64,000 nucleotides of DNA, from the NCBI GenBank assembly GCA_035547915.1, contig DASZTS010000096.1, positions 62,001 through 126,000 on the forward strand, in the 5' to 3' direction. Positions 54,698 through 63,864 of this stretch are shown in pieces. Position numbers and translations under genes: made by a program. The stretch's first letter is position 1. Each line of letters opens with the position of its first letter. The stretch comes from DASSFG01 sp035547915. Its GTDB lineage: Bacteria > Planctomycetota > Planctomycetia > Pirellulales > JAICIG01. The notes beneath the pieces were generated by a model. It searched no databases and was not told where the DNA came from. It saw only the letters and a program-made list of their open reading frames with translations.

Positions 54698-54791
54698 AGA
54701 GCGGCTGATAAAACTCGGAAACCGGAGCGCCGTGGGCAAGAATCGACCGTGAAACGCCGATTTTTTGGAGCTCGATCCGGTTTTGTTGCTC
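54698..54791 (+). repeat. Dispersed inverted-repeat element, copy J
   Basis: Left arm AGAGCGGCTGATAAAACTC and inner hairpin are present. The right arm is shortened to TTTTGTTGCTC. It lies between the divergent GT-C-like gene and the lipoprotein gene. Confidence 0.85.
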
Positions 54792-54962
54792 CAAAGTAAG
54801 TTGACCGCGGCGGTATCCCGTCTGTGGCGGCCTTCTAGGGTTTTGTCACGGCGAAGTCAATTCCGGCTCTGGCGGACGTTGCGGGCCGACGCCGGTTTAG
54901 CCTTGTCGCAAGACGGTGTTTTGCCTATCCTCCCCCTCCCCGAGCCGGTCACTTCTCTGCCT

Positions 54963-56408
54963 ATGTCCGCGCCCGTCCTATCCATTCCGCCGCTGGGCCG
55001 CCGCCTATTGCCATGGGCGCTGTGTGCCTGCGTCGGTTGCGCGCTGACGCCGGATGCGAAGAAATCGACCGACGCGTTGAAGGACGACCAGCCCGCGGTC
55101 GACACAGCGGCCGGGGCGAAACCGGCACCCGCCACGCCCACGCAGAACACTCTCGCTGCGGCCGCGCAGCCAGCGGTATCTTCCACCGCGCTCGGTCAAG
55201 CCTTGGCAAAGAATGCCGCCGGCGCGGCGCCCGATCCGCGCGTGCTCGATGAAGTGCTGGCCGAGTTGTCGGCGCTCGGGTCGGTGCAGCCCGAGGCACA
55301 GAAGCGGCTGATCGAAGACTTGCGCAAGACGGATCCGGCCCTCTGGCCGATGCTCGTACAAACGTTCCGGGCCACGCTCGCCTACCGCCGCCGCACCATC
55401 CAGAAAGCGTCCGAAGAGGAAAGGCGCATACCGTACACGGAACGTGCCGCAGACGAAGAGGTGATGCAGGTCGCCCACACAGAGCCTATCCAAGCGGCGC
55501 CGACGCAGCCGGCGGCGGCGGTCGAACGGGCCGTCGACACCCCCGCGGCACGGCCGGCATCGATCGAGCCGGTGGCCGCGAATTTGCCGCCCAAACAGGC
55601 CGATCTACCTCCCGCCGTCAGCCCGGCCACCGTCGACACACGAACGGCCCCGATCGAATCAAACCCCAGCGGAGCGAACCCGGCAGCAGCCAACCCGGCC
55701 GGGGTGCCCTGGCGGCGGCACCTCGATGCGGCCATCGCCGAATTGGACCGTCAGACTCGCGAGCGGCCCAACGACCCCGACGTACTGGCGAACCAGGTCT
55801 ATCTGCGGCTGCTCGACGTCGCTGCCGGACGCCGCGACGACGCCCTCAAACCGATCCCCGGACTGCCCACGGCCCAGCAAGACTATTGGGCCAAACAGTT
55901 GTACGCCCTGAGCACCTATCTCGACCAGGGTTCGAGCGACTCCAGCCGTCGCGCCGCTGAAGCCGGCCTGCATCTGGGACGGGCCGTGGTGTCTCTGAAC
56001 GAGCAGGGGCCGCTCTTGGTTCGCAACATGGCGTTCTGCACCGACGTGCACAGCTACGGTGTCACTAAACGATTCGAGCCGGCCGAATTCCATGCAGACC
56101 AGCAGGTGTTGCTCTACGCCGAAGTCGAAAACTTCAAGAGCGATGAATCGGCGGAAGGTTTTCACACTTCGCTCGAAGCGAGCTACGAGGTTCTCGATCG
56201 TCAAGGGACGCGCGTGACCCACGATGAACTGCCGCTCACCGAGGAGCACTGCCAGAACCGCCGCCGCGATTTCTTCGTGCGCTATTTTCTACGTCTGCCG
56301 AAATCGATCTACGAGGGCAGCTACACCCTGAAGCTGACCGTCGAAGACAAACTCGGCCACAAGATCGGCCAATCGTCGATCGACTTCACGATCAAGAAGA
56401 AGCTGTAG
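54963..56408 (+). CDS. Lipoprotein with low-complexity linker, hypothetical
   Basis: 481 residues from the ATG at 54963. A lipoprotein signal (LLPWALCACVGC) is followed by Ala/Pro-rich linkers and a small helical segment (LDEVLAELSALGSVQPEAQK). A helical region (HLDAAIAELDRQTRERPNDP) precedes a C-terminal beta-rich domain (FEPAEFHADQQVLLYAEVEN, then YTLKLTVEDKLGHKIG). No catalytic residues are recognised. The C-terminal domain recurs in planctomycete lipoproteins of unknown role. Confidence 0.78.
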   Translation: MSAPVLSIPPLGRRLLPWALCACVGCALTPDAKKSTDALKDDQPAVDTAAGAKPAPATPTQNTLAAAAQPAVSSTALGQALAKNAAGAAPDPRVLDEVLAELSALGSVQPEAQKRLIEDLRKTDPALWPMLVQTFRATLAYRRRTIQKASEEERRIPYTERAADEEVMQVAHTEPIQAAPTQPAAAVERAVDTPAARPASIEPVAANLPPKQADLPPAVSPATVDTRTAPIESNPSGANPAAANPAGVPWRRHLDAAIAELDRQTRERPNDPDVLANQVYLRLLDVAAGRRDDALKPIPGLPTAQQDYWAKQLYALSTYLDQGSSDSSRRAAEAGLHLGRAVVSLNEQGPLLVRNMAFCTDVHSYGVTKRFEPAEFHADQQVLLYAEVENFKSDESAEGFHTSLEASYEVLDRQGTRVTHDELPLTEEHCQNRRRDFFVRYFLRLPKSIYEGSYTLKLTVEDKLGHKIGQSSIDFTIKKKL

Positions 56409-56552
56409 AAGCGGCGTCGCCCGCGTTTGCAGTCGACCGATAAAGGTTCCCTCTCGAACGGCGGTTGACCCCGCCATCGAGCCTGAATTCGTGCGCAACG
56501 GCACGGCAACGCGACGAGACGTCGCGTGTACCATGACGTGGCTACTACGACC

Positions 56553-57746
56553 TCAATGTCGCAGCACTTTGGCCCGCAACATCCACAGGCCCCAGACGGT
56601 GAGAACGGCGTTGCCGAGCCAGACGATGTGCGGCTCGCAGGTGCCGCTCTTGGCCTGCTCGACGCCGAACACCAGCAACGGATAGTAGATCAGCAGGATC
56701 GGCAGGAAGCAGAGGAAGAAGCTCGTGAGGAAGTCGGCGTTGCGCCGCCAGATGGCCATGGGCGCGCCGACCAGGACGAAGCACAGACAACTGAACCCGG
56801 CCGACATCCGCCGCGGCGGCTCGGTGAACAGCCGATAGAGATGGTTGCGGAAATCCTGTAGCACGAGCGCCTCGTGCCCCCAGTCCTTGGTGGCCAGATA
56901 GTCGAAGTCGCCGGTGGCCATCGCCAACGCCATCTGCCCCGCTTGCCGCCGTTGGTAGGTCGCCATCTCCGTTTCGACCGCCGCCACTTCTCGGTTGATC
57001 AACCGGATCGGCACGCGCGTGGGAACGTGCGAGTCGTCGGTCTGCCGGCTCATGTCGAGCACGGGTCTTTCGTATTCGAAGTGGTCGAGGAAGGCCGATG
57101 AGAAGTCGCCTTGGCGGCCCTGCGTCTCGATCGTGGCGTGGCGAAAGACGATCGTCAACATTTCTCCGTCGCAACGGATCTGCGCCTCGCGTGCCGTGAT
57201 CGTCTTGGGCGGCTGATCCGGCGTGGACGCGAACGTGAAGGTCGGCTGGATCAAGCGTTTGCCTTCCACCCCTTTGACCAGGATGGTGAGCGATTTATTG
57301 GTGTAGGCGCGCTGCGTGCGCAGCATGCCATAGATGATCTCCTCCACCCCCTCGATCACCACCTGCTGGATGCCGGCCTGGCCCCAGGTGATGGCCACGT
57401 CGTTCAGCCACACCGTGAGCAGGCTGAGGAGCGTCGCCAGGATGTAGCACGGCCAGAGGACGGTCATCGGGCTGATGCCGAGCGACTTGATGGCCACAAC
57501 CTCGTTGGAACCCGCCATGCGGCCATAGACGCTCGAAGCGGCGAAGAGCAGCGTCGCCGGGATCGTGTAACGCAGCATCTCGGGCAGGATATAGGGGATC
57601 AGCCGCACTACCTGCTCTGGCCCCAGCCCCTGATCGCGGGCCTGTTTGACCAAGCCATAGACGAGCATGAGCATGGTCAGCGCACTGAGCGCGACCAAGA
57701 AGATCTTGAGCAGCTCAGCGAGAACGTAGCGGGTCAGTAGGCGCAT
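56553..57746 (-). CDS. LptF/LptG family permease (YjgP/YjgQ)
   Basis: 397 residues. It opens with MRLLTRYVLAELLKIFLVAL, then has three N-terminal and three C-terminal membrane helices around a periplasmic beta-jellyroll (about residues 130-290). The segment VYGRMAGSNEVVAIKSLGIS is the coupling helix of the Lpt ABC transporter, which extracts lipopolysaccharide from the inner membrane. LptF and LptG cannot be separated from the sequence alone. No LptB ATPase gene is adjacent. Confidence 0.88.
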   Translation of the reverse strand: MRLLTRYVLAELLKIFLVALSALTMLMLVYGLVKQARDQGLGPEQVVRLIPYILPEMLRYTIPATLLFAASSVYGRMAGSNEVVAIKSLGISPMTVLWPCYILATLLSLLTVWLNDVAITWGQAGIQQVVIEGVEEIIYGMLRTQRAYTNKSLTILVKGVEGKRLIQPTFTFASTPDQPPKTITAREAQIRCDGEMLTIVFRHATIETQGRQGDFSSAFLDHFEYERPVLDMSRQTDDSHVPTRVPIRLINREVAAVETEMATYQRRQAGQMALAMATGDFDYLATKDWGHEALVLQDFRNHLYRLFTEPPRRMSAGFSCLCFVLVGAPMAIWRRNADFLTSFFLCFLPILLIYYPLLVFGVEQAKSGTCEPHIVWLGNAVLTVWGLWMLRAKVLRH

Positions 57747-57963
57747 GAGAGCCTGGGCAAAGCGGGTAACGAGGCGGGCATAGTGTGCGGACGCTGACCG
57801 AAAGCGTCAAGGTCAGTTACCCAGATCGCGGCCGAAAGGGACCGAAAAGTTCTGGTCCTCAGCGTGCGGAGAAGCCATCCTGTGTCTCCACGGCGAATAC
57901 CTCAGCGACGATCAGCCGATGTTCTTGTGCCCTCGGACGCTCGGCGGTTGAGGCCTCAGCTCT

Positions 57964-58611
57964 TCATTGGCTGGTGACGCCAGATGCGAAGTGCACGAGC
58001 AGCACCGCGAGTACCATCAGTGCCAACGTCGACCAACGCATGCGATAGGCGGATAGAAGGCTAAGGCCGGCCAGACACCAAACGTAGTAGCCGATCAAGA
58101 AGAACTCGCCATTCCTGTACCCGATCGACAAACCACACATGGTCGCCACGGCCATCGCCAGCAGTGTGCCGTAGATCCGGCCACCGTTTCGTTGCAATCT
58201 CCACAGCAGAAACGGCGATCCCAGCAAGAGTGCGTTTCCGAGCGTGAGCCACACATACGCCAAAACGCCGGCCCAGTTGTCCGACGAGTTGCCCGGCGGA
58301 TCGATGACAAGCTGCCCGCACGCGATGGCTGCCTGCCAGCCGCGAATGCTCTGGTTACCGCACCCCTTCAGCGCCGGCAGAAACAGTGAGGCGACGAGTA
58401 TCGTCCAGCCGAGCCAAAACAGGCGCGTCCTCCCGGCGCCATGCTGCCAGCCATCGAGGCGCCCGGAGCAGTTCACGACGCCCAAGGAGAAAGCAACGGC
58501 GGTCATGGTCCAGCCGGCAAGCTGGCTGACGGCCAGGCCGGCAATCGCCGCGATCCAGGTGACGAACGCAAACACCGTCTTTAGGCCAAACTGGGGCGGC
58601 CGCGCATTCAT
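57964..58611 (-). CDS. Small polytopic membrane protein (FGLKTVF type), hypothetical
   Basis: 215 residues, about six membrane helices, with the opening PQFGLKTVFAFVTWIAAIAG, which resembles the FSLR openings of other planctomycete membrane proteins here. No functional motif is recognised. Confidence 0.65.
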   Translation of the reverse strand: MNARPPQFGLKTVFAFVTWIAAIAGLAVSQLAGWTMTAVAFSLGVVNCSGRLDGWQHGAGRTRLFWLGWTILVASLFLPALKGCGNQSIRGWQAAIACGQLVIDPPGNSSDNWAGVLAYVWLTLGNALLLGSPFLLWRLQRNGGRIYGTLLAMAVATMCGLSIGYRNGEFFLIGYYVWCLAGLSLLSAYRMRWSTLALMVLAVLLVHFASGVTSQ

Positions 58612-58781
58612 CGAGACGGTTACGAGTTGATAATCCTTTTGGCACGATCAGTGGCCTGATCATGCAACCCCACCCGATCAGCTTATCGGCCCGCGCGCTT
58701 GCAATGCAATCAGGTCATCGGCCGACCTCGGCTTCGAGCTGTGAATGTCGGATCGATGCGATGGTAACTCGGTTGTGACCG

Positions 58782-61541
58782 TTAGCGTGCGTACAACGCT
58801 CTGCCGACGGCGCCGGTTGCCGGTTCGGGCGGAAACTCACCGTAGGCCGAAGAGTCGATGATCGCCGTCTCGACTTGCGTTTCGCTCTGGCCATTGTCGA
58901 GGTCCGTCACGTAGGGCGTTGCATCGGGCAAGGGTGAGGCGCCCTGGAAATACTCGCCGAAGAGGAAATCGACTGTCGCGACGTGCTTCTCGTGCGTGTC
59001 GTAGAACTGGGAGGCGATCTGGAGGCGGCTTTCGTTCGCCGACGAAGACATCTGCCCGACCCAATATTCCAGGCCGTTCTGATCCGCGGGACGTTGCAAG
59101 ACCCGTTGGTAGAGCAGGTCGATGTAGCCCGAATCGGTCTCGCCCGCGTCATCGAAAAACTCCTGCGAGGCGAGCAGGTTGTCGACCACATCGCGCGGGT
59201 CGCCCTTCGCCTGCCAGTCCTGCGCCCACCAAGCCAAGCCGCTGGAATCCGTACCGCGACCCAAGTACTGCTGGTAGAACTGTTCCACCAGCGGATCGAG
59301 CCGCTCGACGCTGTTAAAGATTCCCTGCGCGACGACATCCAGCGGCTGCCCGGCATCGAGTTGCGAGGCCCAATAGACAAGGCCGTCGTCTTCCGCCGGT
59401 CGGTGCAGCACCTGCTGATAGAGCTTGTCGACCAGGCTGGCGTGATACGACAACAAAGTCACCGTGACTGTCTGGCCTTCGAGGCCATTTTCACCGGCCT
59501 GATACGTGAAACGGTCGAGTCCCTTGAACGTGGCGTCGGGCGTGTAGCTGAACGAGCCGTCGGCATTCAACGTCAAAGAACCGTGCGACGTACTCGACAC
59601 CAAGCTCGCCGTCAGCGGCTGACCGTCGGCCGAAACGTCGTTGGCCAGCACGCCCGTGGTCGCAGCCGTCTGGTAGGGGCCCGTGGCGCCGAGCACGAAC
59701 GTATCGGACGCCGCCGTGGGTGGCAGACCGTTGGTCGAGTCTGTCATCGTATCGGTGGTGCCATCGACCGTTGTGTTGTTCACAAAGCGGGCCGATCCCG
59801 AGACGAACGACAACGTCTCCGTGACACGGCTGTTGTGGTAGTTGCTGTGGCCGTGAGCGTCGTACGTCGTCGTCGTGGCGGTGACGGCGTACGTGCCGTT
59901 GCCCGACAGTGCATCTTCGATCGGCATCAGGCGTGGTTGCAAACTGACATGGCCGATGAAGTTCACTTTGCGGAAGTTGTCGATGGACACGTCGTCCGTG
60001 TCCGGCTCATTGTGGATATATTGCGAATCGTCCTCCGTGCCCGAGAAGATCAAGCCCGTGATGGCATCGACCGCCGGGCCGACGTGTCCACTGATGGGTA
60101 CTGAGACGTTCGACCCGTCGTGGGGTGTGAACGTGCCCGTCACCGTGGCGCCCGTTTGCCCGGTGATGACGAGGTGGCCCGTGATCTGTTGGTTGGCGTT
60201 GGTCACGGTGAAATCCCTCCCCGACAGAGAGACCCCCACGCCGCTGCCGACGTTGAAGCTGAACGCGCCCGGTTCGCCCGGTCGGCAGCTTACGACGATG
60301 GCGTAGGTATCCGATGCGTTCGCCTGAAAATCGACATAGCCCTCGTCCGAGAAAGCGACCGGATCGCCGCCATTGGTCATGTCCAAGATGAGATACTTCT
60401 GATCGATGCCCCCTGTCTCCGCCACCGATACGCTCTGTTGCGAGGGCGAGGAGGCGGCGCGGAACTCATACGCGTCGTAGTCGCCCTCCTGCAAAGTCCC
60501 GCTGACCGATGCAGATTCTCCGATGATCACGGGCTGGACGCTCGGGGTGTCGTTGAAGAAGGTCGGGTCGACCGTGTTCTTGGTCCGCCCATCGAAGAAC
60601 TGCCCCTGATCGACCACGGCGATGTGACTCGTCGCGGGACGCGCGCCCAACACCGTCTCCAAGTAGGTGAAGGAATTCTGTGTGGTGATCGCCTCGCCCT
60701 CGTAGTTGGGCGCGAGCCCGGGACTCGGCTGGACCGAGGTGCCGTCGTTGTTGGCGATCGTCACGTTGAAATCGGTGTTGCTGAAGAAGTCGTTCGGACT
60801 GTCATAACTCATGACATCGATCGGCAGATCGTCGTTCCAGGTAACCGGGTTGAACGTGCCGTTCGTGAAATCCGACTGGCCGTCGGTGCGCACATGCACC
60901 AGGCCGAACGTGTGGCCGGCTTCGTGAGCGATGCCCGAGGCCGTTACCTCGTCGCCGGCGGTGTCGGGACAGACGAAGGCGACGTCGCCGCTGGGGTCGC
61001 TATTCAGGATATGGCTCGTGCCGCCGTTGGGATTGCTGGTACTGGGATAGTCCGAGGATGCGCTGGGCGTGAAGTCATAGTGATTGAAGGTCGGGTTGAT
61101 GAAGATGGTCGTGGCTCCGGGTTCCTGGGAAATCGCTCCATTCCCGGTCATCTGGAGTACCCGGACATCGAAGGGGGCGAACACCTCCGACGCGCGGTAC
61201 AAGATGTCTTGGATCGTGGTCGCGTCCGCCTCGTACGGCGCGACGTCCTTATTGCCGTCGTAGGGGCAGTCGTTCCAGCCGTCGAAGTTGAGATAGATGG
61301 TCGTGGGACCGGATGGGAGCGGCAACTGTCCGTCCTGCTGTTGTTGTTGGGCCAAGCCGGTCATCGAGGTCGGCTCGATTTGCCCAGGATTCGCCTCCGT
61401 CGCGGGGGGTGCGACGGGTGATATCGAGAATAGCCGGCGGTCTTCGAGGGTTTGGATGCCAAGGGTCGTCCGGTAGGGGCGACGATGTGTGGACCTGCGG
61501 TCCTTCTTGACGCTATTCGGCCAGTGCTTGAAGAATTGCAC
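58782..61541 (-). CDS. Large secreted metalloprotease with LEDRRLF motif, cadherin-like and DUF4214 domains
   Basis: 919 residues. The GTG at 61541 has AGGAG eight bases upstream and gives VQFFKHWPNSVKKDRR. Residues 32-38 (LEDRRLF) match the LEPR-like N-terminal sorting motif of planctomycete giant exported proteins. Zinc motif HEAGHTFGLVH lies at 206-216, a complete metzincin-type HExxHxxGxxH site, with a Met-turn (DVMSYDS) about 40 residues on. A bacterial pre-peptidase-like beta region follows, then a cadherin-like segment (AASDTFVLGATGPYQTAAT) and three DUF4214 repeats (YQQVLHRPAEDDGLVYWASQ). Exported zinc protease; substrate unknown. Confidence 0.85.
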   Translation of the reverse strand: MQFFKHWPNSVKKDRRSTHRRPYRTTLGIQTLEDRRLFSISPVAPPATEANPGQIEPTSMTGLAQQQQQDGQLPLPSGPTTIYLNFDGWNDCPYDGNKDVAPYEADATTIQDILYRASEVFAPFDVRVLQMTGNGAISQEPGATTIFINPTFNHYDFTPSASSDYPSTSNPNGGTSHILNSDPSGDVAFVCPDTAGDEVTASGIAHEAGHTFGLVHVRTDGQSDFTNGTFNPVTWNDDLPIDVMSYDSPNDFFSNTDFNVTIANNDGTSVQPSPGLAPNYEGEAITTQNSFTYLETVLGARPATSHIAVVDQGQFFDGRTKNTVDPTFFNDTPSVQPVIIGESASVSGTLQEGDYDAYEFRAASSPSQQSVSVAETGGIDQKYLILDMTNGGDPVAFSDEGYVDFQANASDTYAIVVSCRPGEPGAFSFNVGSGVGVSLSGRDFTVTNANQQITGHLVITGQTGATVTGTFTPHDGSNVSVPISGHVGPAVDAITGLIFSGTEDDSQYIHNEPDTDDVSIDNFRKVNFIGHVSLQPRLMPIEDALSGNGTYAVTATTTTYDAHGHSNYHNSRVTETLSFVSGSARFVNNTTVDGTTDTMTDSTNGLPPTAASDTFVLGATGPYQTAATTGVLANDVSADGQPLTASLVSSTSHGSLTLNADGSFSYTPDATFKGLDRFTYQAGENGLEGQTVTVTLLSYHASLVDKLYQQVLHRPAEDDGLVYWASQLDAGQPLDVVAQGIFNSVERLDPLVEQFYQQYLGRGTDSSGLAWWAQDWQAKGDPRDVVDNLLASQEFFDDAGETDSGYIDLLYQRVLQRPADQNGLEYWVGQMSSSANESRLQIASQFYDTHEKHVATVDFLFGEYFQGASPLPDATPYVTDLDNGQSETQVETAIIDSSAYGEFPPEPATGAVGRALYAR

Positions 61542-61841
61542 GATAGTCTCCTTTCCGGGATGCGGCGGCGATGGAAGGCAAAACACAGGCGATTGCCGTG
61601 TCTCGAGGGCCCGGCGGGCGATTGCCCGTTCGCTCCTAGCCCGCTTGGCGCAAAGAATCCGCGGATGTTACGACGGATGTCTCAAAATCGGGTCTAGCGG
61701 GCGCTAGGAGCTGATTAGTCGCCCCGCGGAATAGCCGTTCACACGCGGTCGAAGAAGAGACGGGGCGGCCAACCGGGGCAGCCGAGATGGCCTGATGGCC
61801 GGCACGAGGCTCCCCGGAGGGAGAGGAAATACGATCGGCTG

Positions 61842-63242
61842 TCAGGTGAAGATCGGCTCGATGGGGCGACCGAGGGCGATGGGCATGGGGCGGTCGAGCT
61901 GATCGGTGAGGCGCGTTTCGGGATCGACGCCCATGGCGCGGTAGATCGTGGCGGCGATGTCGGCGGGCGTGACGGGGTCGCGGGTGGGAAAGGCGGCCCA
62001 GCGATCGGACTGGCCGAACGTAGCGCCGCCGTGCACGCCACCTCCGGCGAACAGCACCGTGTAACAGTGGGGCCAGTGGTCGCGGCCGGCCGCGTCGGCT
62101 CCCGCGCCGCTGGTGATCTGCCCCAGCTTCGGCGTGCGGCCGAATTCGCCCATCGCCACCACGAGCGTCTCCTCCAACAGGCCGCGCTCGGCGAGATCGG
62201 CCAAGAGCGCGGAAAAGGCCCGATCGAAGTAGGGCAACAGCGACTGTTTGAGCAGCGGGAAATGTTGTCGGTGAGTATCCCACGCCTGGTCCAAGCGGCG
62301 ACCCGTGCCGACCGTGACCAGCCGCACGCCCGCCTCGACCAGTCGGCGCGCGAGCAAGAGGCACTGCCCCAGATGCGGCAGGCCGCCGAACTGTCGAGCC
62401 TCGCGCGAGCGGTCGGTGCGGTCGGGCAGGCCGTAGCGGCGGCGGAGGGCCTCGGGCTCGGCCGCCAGATCGAACGCTCGGCGCGCCTCGGACGACGTCA
62501 AGAGCTGGAACGCACGCTGATAGTGTGCGTCCTTCCCGTCGAGCGGCGCGTCGTCGGCCAGGCGACCGATCGACGCATCGAGCGAGGCGAGCAAACTCCG
62601 CCGGCAGGCGAGCCGCTCCAGCGGCACTTCGGCGGGCAGCCCCAGTCCGGGCACCTGATAGTTCGGCAGGCTGGCATCGCCGGTCACCAGCGGATCGTAC
62701 GCGGCGCCCAGGAAGCCGGCCCGCTGACCCGGCAGGTCGTAACCGTTGTTCGACATGATCTCGGGCACATGCACGAACGCAGGCAGCGAGCGCCCGCTCG
62801 GCCGCAACCGCGACAGCACCGCGCCGAAAGGCGGGAAGTTATCGACGTCGTCGCGGACGATGAGCTGCCCGCCCTTGAGGGGCACACGGCCGGTCAGGGC
62901 GTAGTAGCTCCCCGCGTTATGGTCGACCACGTCATGGTGCACCGAGCGCACGAGCGCCACGTGGTGCATCTGTTGCGACGTCAGCGGCAGGTGTTCGCAG
63001 ACTTGCGTGCCGGCTGCCGACGTGGCGATCGGTCGAAACTCGCCCCGCACCTCGGCCGGCGCCTCGGGCTTCAGATCCCAGAGGTCCTGATGCGCCGGAC
63101 CACCTTCCAAGAGAAACAGAATGCACGATTTCGCCGGCTTTCCGCCATGCGTGGGCAAGTCGCCGGCGCGCAGCAGATCGACCAGGTTGAGGCCGATCAG
63201 CCCCGACGAGCCCCAGCGCAGAATCGTGCGACGAGTCGTCAT
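61842..63242 (-). CDS. DUF1501 family protein
   Basis: 466 residues. It starts MTTRRTILRWGSSGLIGLNL, a possible Tat-type signal, and contains LFLLEGGPAHQDLWDLKPEA, VVAMGEFGRTPKL and DHWPHCYTVLFAGGGVHGG, all characteristic of DUF1501. These are alkaline-phosphatase-superfamily-like proteins abundant in planctomycetes and probable sulfatase-related exported enzymes of unproven activity. The usual partner (DUF1549/DUF1553) is absent here. Its start overlaps the stop of the membrane protein upstream by four bases. Confidence 0.93.
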   Translation of the reverse strand: MTTRRTILRWGSSGLIGLNLVDLLRAGDLPTHGGKPAKSCILFLLEGGPAHQDLWDLKPEAPAEVRGEFRPIATSAAGTQVCEHLPLTSQQMHHVALVRSVHHDVVDHNAGSYYALTGRVPLKGGQLIVRDDVDNFPPFGAVLSRLRPSGRSLPAFVHVPEIMSNNGYDLPGQRAGFLGAAYDPLVTGDASLPNYQVPGLGLPAEVPLERLACRRSLLASLDASIGRLADDAPLDGKDAHYQRAFQLLTSSEARRAFDLAAEPEALRRRYGLPDRTDRSREARQFGGLPHLGQCLLLARRLVEAGVRLVTVGTGRRLDQAWDTHRQHFPLLKQSLLPYFDRAFSALLADLAERGLLEETLVVAMGEFGRTPKLGQITSGAGADAAGRDHWPHCYTVLFAGGGVHGGATFGQSDRWAAFPTRDPVTPADIAATIYRAMGVDPETRLTDQLDRPMPIALGRPIEPIFT

Positions 63243-63697
63243 GGCGACGGGGTGACCGGCTCCGCCGGCTCCTTCGCCCGCTGCCCCGCATCGGTTGCGA
63301 GGCCATACGCGCTCCACGCGCCGTAGCCCGCGCAGCTCGCGCCGATGAGGACGCTGAGCGTGTACTCGCGAAGGAAGGCCGGCCAGAAGCGGATCGCATC
63401 CGACCAACTCGCTGCGCCATTCTCTGTCTTCCAGTGCAGCCAACACGTTTCGGCGACGATGAATGCCAAGCAGACACCGATCGCCTGAAGAGTGCCGGCC
63501 GCGACACTGGCGCGCCCTGTGATCTTGCGCGACACCGAACCGGCCAGCATGCCGCACGCAATGAGCGACACGGCACCCAACTCACCAAACCGTGTGGTAA
63601 TGCACCAACCGCATGCCAACCCGCCGCCGAGCGCCACGACGAGCGCCCAACCTGCGGCACAAACCAGGGTCCAGCGGTCTTTCGGCGGAAGCGTCAT
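63239..63697 (-). CDS. Membrane protein coupled to DUF1501 gene
   Basis: 152 residues from the ATG at 63697, with GAGG upstream. Four hydrophobic segments (TLVCAAGWALVVALGGGLAC, LIACGMLAGSVS, LQAIGVCLAFIVAETCWL, LSVLIGASCAGYGAWSAYGL). The stop overlaps the DUF1501 start by four bases, so the two are translationally coupled. No family is recognised. Confidence 0.75.
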   Translation of the reverse strand: MTLPPKDRWTLVCAAGWALVVALGGGLACGWCITTRFGELGAVSLIACGMLAGSVSRKITGRASVAAGTLQAIGVCLAFIVAETCWLHWKTENGAASWSDAIRFWPAFLREYTLSVLIGASCAGYGAWSAYGLATDAGQRAKEPAEPVTPSP

Positions 63698-63864
63698 GGT
63701 CGAAACCTCGCGACGTGCAAATCGGACCGGCGTCCCTTCCTTTCTACGCCGGAACGAGGTATCGCCGCAACGCCCCCCGGTCCACAGCAAGCCCTAGTCA
63801 TGCTGGGATCTTAATCCACCCGTCGATTGATGTTCAGCGAAACAACCGATAACTGCCGGAGAGG

